64,000 bases of DNA, from assembly GCA_964017185.1 (NCBI GenBank), contig OZ024878.1, positions 17,797,851 to 17,861,850 of the forward strand. Reading direction: 5' to 3'. Shown piece after piece: positions 1-10,158 of the stretch. This stretch comes from Rugalucina vietnamica (lineage: Eukaryota > Mollusca > Bivalvia > Lucinida > Lucinidae). Both the position numbers and the translations under genes were made by a program. The notes beneath the pieces are model-generated. The model was not told the origin of the DNA. It worked only from the letters and a program-made list of their open reading frames with translations, and made no database searches. Each line of letters begins with the position of its first letter. The stretch's first letter is position 1.

Positions 1-71
1 CTAATGTTAGATCATCTCTTGCATATATGACATAAAATATAAATATTCTACTTATAAAATTATATAGAATT

Positions 72-275
72 ACATACGCTTTATGTATGCGATCATATTT
101 TTAGTTAAGTTTATGTAACTGAGTGGCCACATATTGGGAAATTAGCTGCTCATTCGGCTTACGATGTGTTTTCACGGTATAAGTACCTGATTGTTAGTTT
201 AATTTTGGAGTGGGAATATTTTTCTGATTGCGTCTTTTCCTGATCGTTGCCTACTTGTACCTTTATAAAATACTT
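72..275 (+). repeat. R1 repeat, 5'-truncated copy
   Basis: It matches the distal half of R1 (GTAACTGAGTGGCCAC, GCTGCTCATTCGGCTTACGA, GGAGTGGGAAT, CCTACTTGTACCTTT). Confidence 0.75.
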
Positions 276-1545
276 CATTTTTTTCTATGGAAAATTTCAA
301 AGATGTCTATACACAGATCAGGGAAGACTACTGTAGAATTAACGACTCAAAGTCGAAAATCGTGTTTTTTCTACATTAATTTAAACGCTTTAGACAATTT
401 TATGTGTTTACGGGAAGATCTTTGGCATAACAAACATAATACGATTAATAGCAAAATAACATAGCTGCAAGTCGCTTACGAAATCCGCAATCAGTTCGAC
501 ATTGGTTTAAATGAAACCTTTGGTAAGCTGTCAGGGAAGTGGAACGAGTTACCGAAGTGGAGCGGAGTGACAGTTAGCCAGCTGATCTAATTACATAGCA
601 AAAAACTTCAACTACGAGGGTTATCCAATAAGTTCTGACAATGGTCTCAGAGAACAAAATTTATTACCTTAATGTGTGATTCAGTTATTTTCACGTGTAC
701 CTGCATATGTATGGACCTACATCATCTGGAAAAATATAAAACTTGCTGAGAGTGCAACGGTTGCTAGGCAACTAAAGACCAGAAGGTAAAATGCCATATC
801 CGTCACCTTATGAGCCAATTCTATGACCCAATTTAACGACAAAGTATGCTTTACTTGCCATGTTTAATAGGAATAAGTGCACTAACTACTGCTCTCTATG
901 TGCACAAGGGTGTAACCTTTCGCCAAAGCATTACTGTAGCATAGTTCTTTTAAAACGTTTTATATAAATGAATAAAGACCCTATGTATGTCGGGTTTGAG
1001 TGCCACAGTATCAAGGTTTGCCTGCCATTCAACTTTTGTAGGGTTTTGTTTTCGACATGTTACAATTTTGACAATGATTTTGTACTATATAATTTAGGAT
1101 GTACTACAAAATGCAGTATATTTTGTATATAACAGTCCTCGACGGTCACTTTTAATTTGTGTTCAGAAGACCAAACAAGAGCTGCTTTATCAAAACATGT
1201 GCACATTAATTTGTTTGCTGTTTGGTATAGTTTACGGAAGTGTTCGAATTACACAATGCAAACGGATGAGGAAATTTTTCAATTTCTTTTGTTGCCTAGC
1301 AACCATTCATGACGAAAGCTACAATGCCAGCATTATCGCAAGAGCTGCTTTTGTGGAGCAGTTGGGTAATTAGAAAATATCACACACACTCGATAGATTA
1401 ACCAAAGAAACACAGTGAAGATTTTGCTTACCATACCTCCAGTACAAGTAAATAAACAATCGCAATCTCCCTGGCTATGAGCCCTCAGAGTGCTACATAC
1501 AATTTGTTAGAACATCGGATCAGATTATGATAAAGACTTCAGATA
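276..1545. other. Intergenic, no gene seen
   Basis: AT-rich sequence. The only notable item is the mariner-like CGAGGGTTATCCAATAAGTT at 617-636. No coding signature. Confidence 0.5.
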
Positions 1546-1781
1546 TGAGCCGCCTCGTGGGAAAACCAACAATGTTGTTTCCGAACAGGTCCGACACAAA
1601 CCGGGCTGTAGAATCACAGAAGACAGCTAGAAGCTTGAAATTTCGGATTTAAGAAGAAGAAAAAATGTACTATCCGTGTAGCGAAAACAAAGGCGCTGAT
1701 CAGCTTCGCGGTTACCGCGAAGCTGATCTGCGTCTTTGTTTTTGCATATGCAGATTGTTGGTTTTCTCATGAGGCGGCTCA
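1546..1781. mobile_element. PalA palindromic element, full length (236 bp)
   Basis: The ends are TGAGCCGCCTCGTGGGAAAA and its near-complement. The centre is a perfect hairpin around CAGCTTCGCGGTTACCGCGA, flanked by GCGAAAACAAAGGCGCTGAT and complement. The flanks suggest a short TA or ATA duplication. Confidence 0.8.
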
Positions 1782-2323
1782 TATATTTCACACACCAGTA
1801 GGCAACATCCATAACCACATTTGATAAGTAAACTTATTCTGATTTTATACGCCGTTTGGGAGATTCCATTGTGAGAAATTATTGGATGACCCACGTATGT
1901 ATAATGAAAAAATAAAACCAAGGTGCTTTTGAGCAGTGAACCTATGTCTAAGAAAGGGTATGGGCCATACCGCGGTTTCGGCTACTGAGCCTATAGATTT
2001 GGCAACATGGAGCCAAAGAGAATTACTGTAATTTTGCGTCTTTCAACAAGGTAGTCCATGCAAAGACAAGTATAATCCAAATGGGGTTTGGCCAGAAAAT
2101 GAATCTAAACCGGTAATTTTTCGATTTCTCAGAATACCCTCGCTGATCTCAAAGGACCAAAAAGAAAATACAATCTGCACTATGAATGATTCTGCACTAC
2201 GAATGATGTACTGGGAGACATTTTAGAGCCGCCACACACTACAACACCAGCTGCATTAATAGCAAATAAAACTGAAATCCTTTTACCATAAAGAATCTGC
2301 TGTGTCATTTAATTTTTATCTTG

Positions 2324-2491
2324 ACCGCGAAGCTGATCAGCGCCTTTGTTTTTGCTAAATGGATAGTACAATCCCCTTTCTTCTAAAATCCGAACTGTCA
2401 AGCTGCTAACTACTTGCTGTGACTGTATAGGCCGATTTGTGTCAGACCTGGTCGGAAACCCAAATTGTTGGTTTTCTCATGTGCAGGATCA
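2324..2491. mobile_element. PalA half element
   Basis: Only one arm from the central hairpin (CGCGAAGCTGATCAGCGCC) to the end TTGTTGGTTTTCTCATG is left. Confidence 0.65.
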
Positions 2492-3184
2492 TTTATAACC
2501 TAATTTCTCCGACAGACTGCAGAAGAAATCCTAGTTATGATAGATTTGCAGGTGATGTTGTTTCTAACTGGGAATCGGTATATCTTCCTTCAATGAAGGA
2601 AATGCACTCGAAAACAGACGTTAATATAATAGAAAACAGCAAGCAAGCAGTGATATCAACTAACTGAATTTGTGTCCAGTAGTGAAAGCATCTGTGAAAA
2701 TCATGACGCAGTAATACTCAACGTTCGATACAGGCCTGGGCCCAGAATTACAATGCTTCCTTAAAGTTAAGGCTTACCTAAGTTTAAGGTGACAGATTTT
2801 GACTCGATACTTTACCGTTAAAATCAATTCACGAAAATATACAGGTTGTAAAACTAAATGCCATTTATATAATCAAACCGATAAGTTTGATTTCATTAAG
2901 ATTTAAATGCATCTTTTTTGGATGCTGAAATTTGTTACCTTAACTAAGGTCTTCCTTAACTTTAAGGGAGGATTGTAATTTTGGGCCCTGGTCACTATTT
3001 CAGTTTCGTACCAACAGACGTAAAATTGTTATACTGTACCTTTGTTGGGCATGTCTTTGTTTGACTTTTGGTCCAGCAAATCCCCACTAAAAGCCCCACC
3101 TTGCGGGGACTGGTCGTTGGTAAAACCAATGTTGTTTTTTCCCCACTGCTGAGTGTCCCTAGGCGTTTTCTTAACACAATTTAA

Positions 3185-3306
3185 AAAATAGGCAATGATC
3201 AGGAAATGGCGCAATCAGAAAGAAATTTCCAATGGAAAAACTGAGATGGGAAAATAACTAAATTAACACTATGGTACTTATACAGAGAAAACATATCGTA
3301 AGCCGT
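3185..3306 (-). repeat. R1 repeat fragment
   Basis: The minus strand carries the R1 end (CTTACGATATGTTTTC through TTGCGCCATTTCCTGATCAT). Only the distal ~120 bp is present. Confidence 0.65.
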
Positions 3307-3717
3307 AACAAATGAGTATTTTTATTGGTAAAATGTTCCCTAATAGTAGATTGATAAATGATTTGACAAATTATCACCAACTTTAAAATACTATATTTTG
3401 TATATTTGGTCCTAATTGGTCTGCTTTGGTGACATGCGTACAAAATGAATGTTGTATTTTTTTTTTGATGTTGCAATATTATTAAGGACAGATAAATATG
3501 AAATAAAAACAAAACATTAGTGATTTTGCTACATTGCAAATATTATATTCAAGGGCCGCATTTAGAGACATGAAGCTTGAAAACATACTCACTACCATAT
3601 ACTAGTAATTTTGTTTTCAAAAGTAGAATTTGATAGTTTTGGAAACACAATCGACACAGAGTTGTTAGGAAACAGTTTAAATATTAAATGAGGCACTACA
3701 TCAGGAAACTAACAATC

Positions 3718-3918
3718 TTCATATGCGGAACCAAAGGCGCAGATCAGCTGTGTAGTAACTGCACATCTGATCCGCGCCTTTGTTTTCGCTACTCGGGCAG
3801 TATAATTCCTCTTTAACTTAAATTCAAAATTTCAATTCTCTAGCCTGCTTCTATGACTGTACAGGCCGATTTGCGTCTAAACTGGTCAGAAACACAGATT
3901 GCTAATATTCTCAAATCA
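3718..3918. mobile_element. PalA element, degenerate, left end missing
   Basis: The central hairpin has the GATCAGCTGTG/CAGTTACAC-type core and one arm to TTGCTAATATTCTCAAATCA. Confidence 0.6.
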
Positions 3919-3994
3919 TAACAAATAAATTATAGAATACTTTAGTCTGAATTGATTAAAGGTTGAAATAGTTTTGAAAAGCTCATCACGAGTA

Positions 3995-4110
3995 ACCCCC
4001 ATCATTTTCATTCCGCTAGCGCAGATGTTCTGTTGACAGTAAAAGCAATCAGACATTGTTTGCGTTGACAGTGATGAACAACGTAGTATTCATTACAACA
4101 TCATTTTGCA
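3995..4110 (+). repeat. Dispersed repeat, inverted at 37.3 kb
   Basis: CATTGTTTGCGTTGACAGTG, GATGAACAACGTAG and CATCATTTTGCATG are found in complement at 37262-37365. Confidence 0.65.
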
Positions 4111-4129
4111 TGCTGACAAATATATAATT

Positions 4130-4357
4130 TGAGCCCGTGCGTGAGAAAACCAACAATTTGGGTTCCGACAAGGTCTGACACAAACTGGTCTGTACAGTCA
4201 AAGAAGACGGCTAGAAATTTACGAAGAAGAGGAATTGTACTATCCGTGAAGCGAAAACAAAGGCTCTAATCAGCTTCGCAGTTACTGTTACTGCGAAGCT
4301 GACCTGCGCCTTTGTTTTCGCCTATGCTCATTGTTGGTTTTCCCATGCGGCGGCTCA
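4130..4357. mobile_element. PalA element with long flanking direct repeats
   Basis: The two ends are intact, and the core is expanded by an extra GTTACT repeat. The flanks at 4102-4130 and 4356-4384 are the same ~27 bp (TTTTGCATGYTGACAAATAT onwards) with one mismatch, far longer than a usual target duplication. Confidence 0.75.
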
Positions 4358-4551
4358 TTTTGCATGTTGACAAATATATAATTTCATATTAGATTTCCTA
4401 TTGTTTAGTTTTTCTTTCACCATTTAAATAATGTGAAATATGACATAATTTCGTTAGGAAGTATGTTAAGATTTTTTAACAGTCAAGTTTATGTATAACC
4501 GGAATTTATGGACATTAATGTTTCCTGGCCGCATCACCCCATATAATTTTC

Positions 4552-4950
4552 GATATTCACCACGAGGACCGTACAACTAACTAAATGTTGTGACCCACTG
4601 CAGAAGCTGAGGGTGAGGTTATGTAAAACTAGTTTAAGCCAGCCAGTAAATTTATATTACTGATCGTTCCAAGGCGATACTTTTGTGGTGGATCTTATTG
4701 TTTTATGTTTTGGAGTTGAATTTTTGTGCTGTTTGCGCCTGATGTGCGCTTTTATGGTTTAGTTAATTTGGATAACTGAGTGGTCGCCTATTATAAAAAA
4801 AAAAAAGCCGCTCACTCAGCTTATATGACTTACTATTATGTTTTCTTAGTATAGTACCGAATTTTTTCCCACCTCGGATTTTAGAGTGGGAATTTCTTGA
4901 TCATTTCCTGATCATTGCCTACTTTTACCTTTTCTATCACGTTGCCCACT
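4552..4950 (+). repeat. R1 repeat copy
   Basis: It runs from ATTCACCACGAGGACCG to GATCATTGCCTACTTTTACC. It has an A-run at 4796-4805 and several indels relative to the 60.7 kb copy. Confidence 0.75.
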
Positions 4951-5109
4951 TTTCCGATAAAATGATAAATTTGTCTCTTTAAATAGGAAACGTGGGCAAG
5001 CCCTCCACTGAGCAACTGACATGTACAGCCATATGACAAATGGTAAAATAACAAAATATATATTTCAGATATTTGTGTCCATTATTAACTCATTTAAGCC
5101 TGGCGTCCC

Positions 5110-5196
5110 TTTTATGGGACAAAGGCAAACAGAATAGCCCAAGATGTGACGCCGCAGAACGCGGCGTCCCATCTGGGGTTATTCTGTTTGCTTAAA
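5110..5196. repeat. GC-rich hairpin
   Basis: GGCAAACAGAATAGCCCAAG pairs with the complement of CTGGGGTTATTCTGTTTGC, with an inner GACGCCGC/GCGGCGTC stem. It is surrounded by GGCGTCCC motifs. Confidence 0.7.
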
Positions 5197-5844
5197 GAAT
5201 TTTCATCGAAAAATTGAATAAAATTTAAAAATCACTCCTGACGCCCCTAAAATGAAAGTGGACTCACCCAGTTGATAATGGTGGGAGAATTCATTTGTCA
5301 AATATGGGTTAACCAAGACACTATTAAACGTTATATATCATCCTGAAGCCACAAAGTCTGACTTTCGTTATGTACAAATCCAGGCAATCTGACAACCATA
5401 ATTTACTAAGTTGAAACTAAATTCGATTCCAGAAAAATGCATATACGCGTTAACTGTACCTTAATATATATATAACTTTCGCTCATAATGAAAGTTTCAT
5501 GAATGTGATAAGCGAAATGCAGAATATCTGAGACACAACTATAAACTTAAAAACATTAATCTTGATCTATTTACATACCCGTATAAATGAATAATAATAA
5601 TACATCCAATATGATAATCGGAATAGCATAACTTCTGGGACATACGAGTACCGCTTGCAAATACCACCATCCTAAAGAAAATATTAATTTTTCACTTTGT
5701 GAAACTCTCAGATGCAGAACTTACATGTATAATTATAGGTTAGGTTATTAGTAAATGCATGCTGTAGAACTATAACACAGTGCTGTGAATTAGGTCCGGC
5801 CTATTTTCCATTGGTTTCAATGGTATCCATTCATACATACATGT

Positions 5845-6070
5845 ACGAGGGGTGATCGGAAAGTACTTATAAAATGCTATAAAATAAGTTTGCGTCGACC
5901 GATTGATATGAAATTTTGTACGAATAATCATTGATCCTTTTGTAATTAAATGGCATTGTCATTTTAAAACAATGACGTCAGACGTTCATGCACGAGACAG
6001 CGAAATGACGCCACTTCACGTGATCCGGCGCAGGTGTACCCCTGGGTTGACTTTGTTAGTGTATTTGGGG
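5845..6070 (+). mobile_element. Possible mariner-like transposon end
   Basis: TACGAGGGGTGATCGGAAAG is reminiscent of mariner-type terminal repeats, and the following ~200 bp is untranslatable. No transposase or second end was found. A similar CGAGGGTTATCCAATAAGTT lies at 617-636. Confidence 0.25.
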
Positions 6071-6789
6071 GGTTTAGGAAAGTTGGTCGACAGTTTTAAT
6101 GGAAAATAATTTTCTAACATTAATTGACCATTTTTCGAAAACATGGCATTCTGTTGCTTTATCTACTATTACGGTGAAATTGAATTCAACAGGTTAGAGT
6201 AAAATATGCAAGAACGTCGATTTCATTTTGTAAACTTTAATTCAATACCTTGTTTTCTGGCCGATGTTTTACGAAAGGATAAAAGAATGGCATAAACTAT
6301 AACTAGTAGTGCCAATGCCAAGAATAGATATGTTTCGAGCTTGCAGTAAATATATACGTTTAAAAATGACTTCCCGAAAATGCAACATTTTCGAAAATCT
6401 TAACAGTTTTGTCTATTTGACACAGTCGGTAATTATCAAGACTCCATTCGATAAACAACCTCGTAACTTTACAAAAATAAGTCGTGTGCGTTGCAGTTAA
6501 TATGAATTAAATAAAATGTGGGCATACACAATCAAAATGGGTGTTACAATACTTTGAACTAAGAAGTATTTTGAAACAAGAATAAAACTTCGATGTTACG
6601 TTGCACCGCATAACGTTAGGCGGTGTTTCTATAACGACAGCTGCAACGCACGTGTGCGCATTATGCATGAGTTATTGCAATGGAATAATTGCATATATAT
6701 TGCTGCATTATTTCATGAAATTTCATCTCGAAATAACAAAAGATAAAGAAATGACAATATTTTTATACGTACTTTCCGAGTAATCATTT

Positions 6790-7121
6790 ACATCCGTGTC
6801 TTCACCCCAATTCTCTTGGCATTTGTGCAGGTCTGTCATCGTTTTAAGTCCGCATCCTAACTCTGATAAGTTTTTTATTTGGCCAGGCAAAGCTTGGATA
6901 AAAATTTGGTAAGCAGGTCACGTGTTACAATGTTCATTTATATTCAGCATTAGATAATGTACCCGTGTCTACACCCCGATTCTCTCGGCATTTGTGCAGG
7001 TCTGTAATCATTTAAGTCCGCATCCTAACTCTAATTCTCGTTCTCTAATTGGCCAGACAAGACTTTGATAAAGATTTGGTAAGCATGTCACGTGTTACAA
7101 TGTTCATTTGTATTCAGCATC
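6790..7121 (+). repeat. Tandem duplication, two units of ~168 bp
   Basis: Units 6790-6950 and 6955-7121 share GTCTACACCCC-type starts, GGCATTTGTGCAGGTCTGT and GTCACGTGTTACAATGTTCA. A related minus-strand fragment sits at about 33865-34000. Confidence 0.75.
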
Positions 7122-7178
7122 AACTGATGTACCGACTATAAAGCAACAATCTGGTGTCGACAAAGCCTACAATCATGA

Positions 7179-7410
7179 AAATCGTTACGAAAACATGTCC
7201 ATGCAATATACAAAGAATTTTAGAGATGGGAAAAATTTGCAGTTGATCTTCTTTTATATTTTATTTTTGTTTCTTAACAAACGACGAGTACCGAAAATCA
7301 ATGTTTTGGAGCAAAATAAGAAAGATAGGTATACCTCTGTAAATCCTAGATTTACTATATATAAGTGGGGTTTAAGAGGGTATACATTTCATGGGCGTGT
7401 TTTCCTCATG
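7179..7410. mobile_element. PalB foldback element, core-deleted
   Basis: It runs from TTACGAAAACATGTCCATGC to GGGCGTGTTTTCCTCATG. The central AGAACCGCCTCG hairpin is missing. It faces the next copy head to head with a 5-bp gap. Confidence 0.6.
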
Positions 7411-7415
7411 GTTAT

Positions 7416-7740
7416 CATCAGGAAAACACGCCCGTGCAATGAATACCCCCGTAAACCCCACTTTTATATAGTAAAACTGGGGTGTGCAGGGGTATACCTA
7501 TTTTTCTTATTTTTGCTCCAAAACATAGATTTTGGGTACTCGTTAGAACCGCTTTGCTCCAAAACATAGATTTTGGGTACTCGTTAGAACCGCCTCGCCG
7601 AGGCGGTTCTAACTTGTACCCACAATCTATGTTTTGAGCAAAAATAAGAAAAATATCAAAAATTTTCAGCTAAAAATTTTCAATTTTTAAAGCTCAAAAA
7701 TAAAATTCTCTGTATATTGCATGGGCAAGTTTTCGTAATG
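7416..7740. mobile_element. PalB foldback element with internal tandem duplication
   Basis: It starts CATCAGGAAAACACGCCCGT and ends GGGCAAGTTTTCGTAATG. The centre is a hairpin, GAACCGCCTCGCCGAGGCGG, flanked by CAAAACATAGATT and complement. About 41 bp (GCTCCAAAACATAGATTTTG..AGAACCG) is present twice in tandem on the left arm. Confidence 0.75.
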
Positions 7741-9103
7741 TTTTTCTGAATATCTTCTACTTACATGAATCAATGACATTAGTTTCAGAGATTGTCATTA
7801 AAAATACCGCAGTTTCGTACATGTATTAGTATTTTGAACAACTGCTTTGATCATCGTTTAAACGTTTCGATATAGGCTGATATTCAGTGTTAATTCTGTA
7901 AATTCAGAAATAGCTCCGTCCAATGTCGGTGGTTTTGCTGAGGATTTCCAGGTTTCTTCCCCATGTAAGAAAACATTACGCCAAAATCCGTACAGTACCA
8001 TCAAAAACAAATCAATGCTTTCCTTCAAAGTTGCGTTTTTGTGTCTTTGGAATAGAATGTTTAAATGTTTAAACGTTTGTTTTAATCTGGAGAATGAGCA
8101 TCAAGGCACCAGATGGAAAAGATGAAAAAGAAACGGACAACAAAACTATTCAGCTTTGTGCATTATGCCATATCTCTGTGATTGAGGCTTAGTTATTGAC
8201 AACCGAGAAACACCACAGAGAAAGGGTAAATCATAAGGGCACAATCATAAACATGAAAGCTACACAATGATAAAATGATGGCATCTAAACCGTCGGTATG
8301 ACGGCTCCTGCTCATCAGGCTGTTAAGCCTATACAATGAAACGCTTTAGAAACGCACCACTTGATTTTTCGGGATTTTCTTCTCAAATGCTAGATTCTAT
8401 GATAGTGTCTTGATTGTATATCATACTTTACGCATCTAACAAATATTTGTTGTAAAATGACTTTCACCACACTATTTGTTTTGACGTAATCGTTACGTTG
8501 GTATTTTTGTCGGTAAACTGTACCTAAACACGGAGGTTTAGTTTGTTTTGTTTGCAAAACTATGGTATAGGCTTGTAGCCATAGGTCCTAACAAAACAGA
8601 CTAGGTAAAACAAAACAAAAACAGCAGTCATCGTTAATTAAAGGTCACGAATGCAGAGTTTATTTGTTTACGCCAAGGTTAAATCAGGTGTAAACGATCA
8701 GTCATACGTTACGGGTGCATGTCTTGTTTTCGTGTCGTGAAACTTTGGTTACAATGACATTTATTGTAGTCTTCTGACACCAAAATGGTTTGATTTATGT
8801 ATTTTGCTGGCAAGGGGCGACAAACTAAGTTTAAAAAGTAAAAACGTTATTTTCTTCGACAATACCGTAACCGGAGGCAAAATAATTCCTGATTTGATTT
8901 TCTCCGCTCTCAATCATTCGAAAACGCTTTTTCGTTGAGAAACAGTTTTTGGCTCATAATGTAAGGGATAGCAGCTTTGTGACACTTGAAATTTGAAATT
9001 GCGAAAAATCTCGACAGTCACAAGTCACAGAGTTTTGAATATTGCGTTGAAACGAAGTCATATGATAGGCTTTTTTTTTTACATGTATCACCATTAAATG
9101 AAA
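7741..9103. other. Intergenic, nothing recognised
   Basis: AT-rich, without identifiable repeats shared elsewhere in the window and without coding signal. Confidence 0.5.
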
Positions 9104-9340
9104 TGAGCCTGTGCATGAGAAAACCAACAATTTGGGTTTCCGACCAGGTCCGACATAAACCAGGCTGTACAGTTACAGAATAAAGCTAGAAGCTTGAAAC
9201 TTTGAATATAAGTAGAGGAGGCATTGTACTATCCGTGTGGCGAACACAAAGGCGCTGATCAGCTTCGCAGTTACTGCGAAGCTGATCTGCGTCTTTGTTT
9301 TCGCATATGCAAATTGTTGGTTTTCTCACGCACAGGCTCA
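9104..9340. mobile_element. PalA element, variant ends
   Basis: The ends read TGAGCCTGTGCATGAGAAAA (complement GTGCGTGAGAAAAC). It has an otherwise full-length core with CAGCTTCGCAGTTACTGCGA. Confidence 0.75.
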
Positions 9341-9449
9341 AATATTGATACCTCACAGTGGTACACGCATTTTAGCAAGCGTAGCGTTTCTAAAGTGTCT
9401 CAGTATAGTATGCAGTGAAATTCTGAACCTTTGCAGGTATGTCCAATGA

Positions 9450-10015
9450 GCATAGCTAGTGAAACGTTCAGTAAATATGCCTAATTTTATTAAATTATTT
9501 ATGATTTCAGAAAGTTATTTTATCGTAGTAGACTTTTGTCACATTCATTTCATTCATATAAAGGTAAACCTGTGACGCGAATCTATTACGATCGTCCGGG
9601 AACAATTATACATGATTTGCTTTATATTTAAATTTATTTTCGACTCATTTTAAAAGGCAGGGCACTGAACCATCCATACAAAAACCATACATGACATTGC
9701 AGCAATTAAACACTCAGAACTAATGAATATTCATGAAGTGATTCGATTCACCTTTGTCTCATGTCTTATCAGTCAGTTATTGGATGTTTAATTTCCTCTT
9801 TTGTTTTTGCGATGAATGAATCTCCAGGGAAAGTGGCCGATGCGCCGCAATATCGTTACACTATGTACTATTCTTCCGTTTGCATTTATCATGAATCACT
9901 GTATCCGCACCTTTATCACAATCAGGTCAGTGGCCACCCACGATATCTGCCTATCAGGAGACATCCTGGTGCCAGACCAATATGAATGGGAAAAACAAGT
10001 TTATGAATACATAAA
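9450..10015 (+). repeat. Dispersed ~0.55 kb repeat, copy 1
   Basis: It shares CATAGCTAKTGAAACG, GACATTGCAGCAATTAAACA, CTAATGAATATTCATGAAGT and CACCCACGATATCTGCCT with 21135-21650 and, in complement, 29165-29370. Apparent reading frames differ between copies, so it is not coding. Confidence 0.75.
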
Positions 10016-10067
10016 GTAAGACAGAAAGCTCAGGGCTTGACTCAAGGCGTGTATGGTACTGAATCTG

Positions 10068-10158
10068 TTGAGTCCTCGTTTTTGTTTCATCAGGATGTTT
10101 ATCATGATTTACCTGTTTGTTCTTGATGATTCATTGATTAGTTAGAGATTCACCAAGA
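10068..10158 (+). repeat. R1 repeat, left part split off by Element I
   Basis: It begins GTTGAGTCCTCGTTTTTG and matches 16608-16698. It continues at 13000 on the other side of Element I. Confidence 0.8.

Larger units (their letters stand above)
4951..6789. other. Intergenic, hairpin and one possible transposon end only
   Basis: It contains the 5.11-5.20 kb hairpin and the 5.85 kb mariner-like end. The remaining short frames lack conserved motifs or splice context. Confidence 0.5.

Noticed and set aside
7108-7569. 153-residue frame on the plus strand
   Set aside because: It reads through two palindromic PalB copies and a tandem repeat; its repeated peptide stretches follow the DNA palindromes.
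9761-10019. Similar short frames at 9.76 kb and 21.15 kb
   Set aside because: They belong to a dispersed repeat; reading frames differ between copies and stop at different points.
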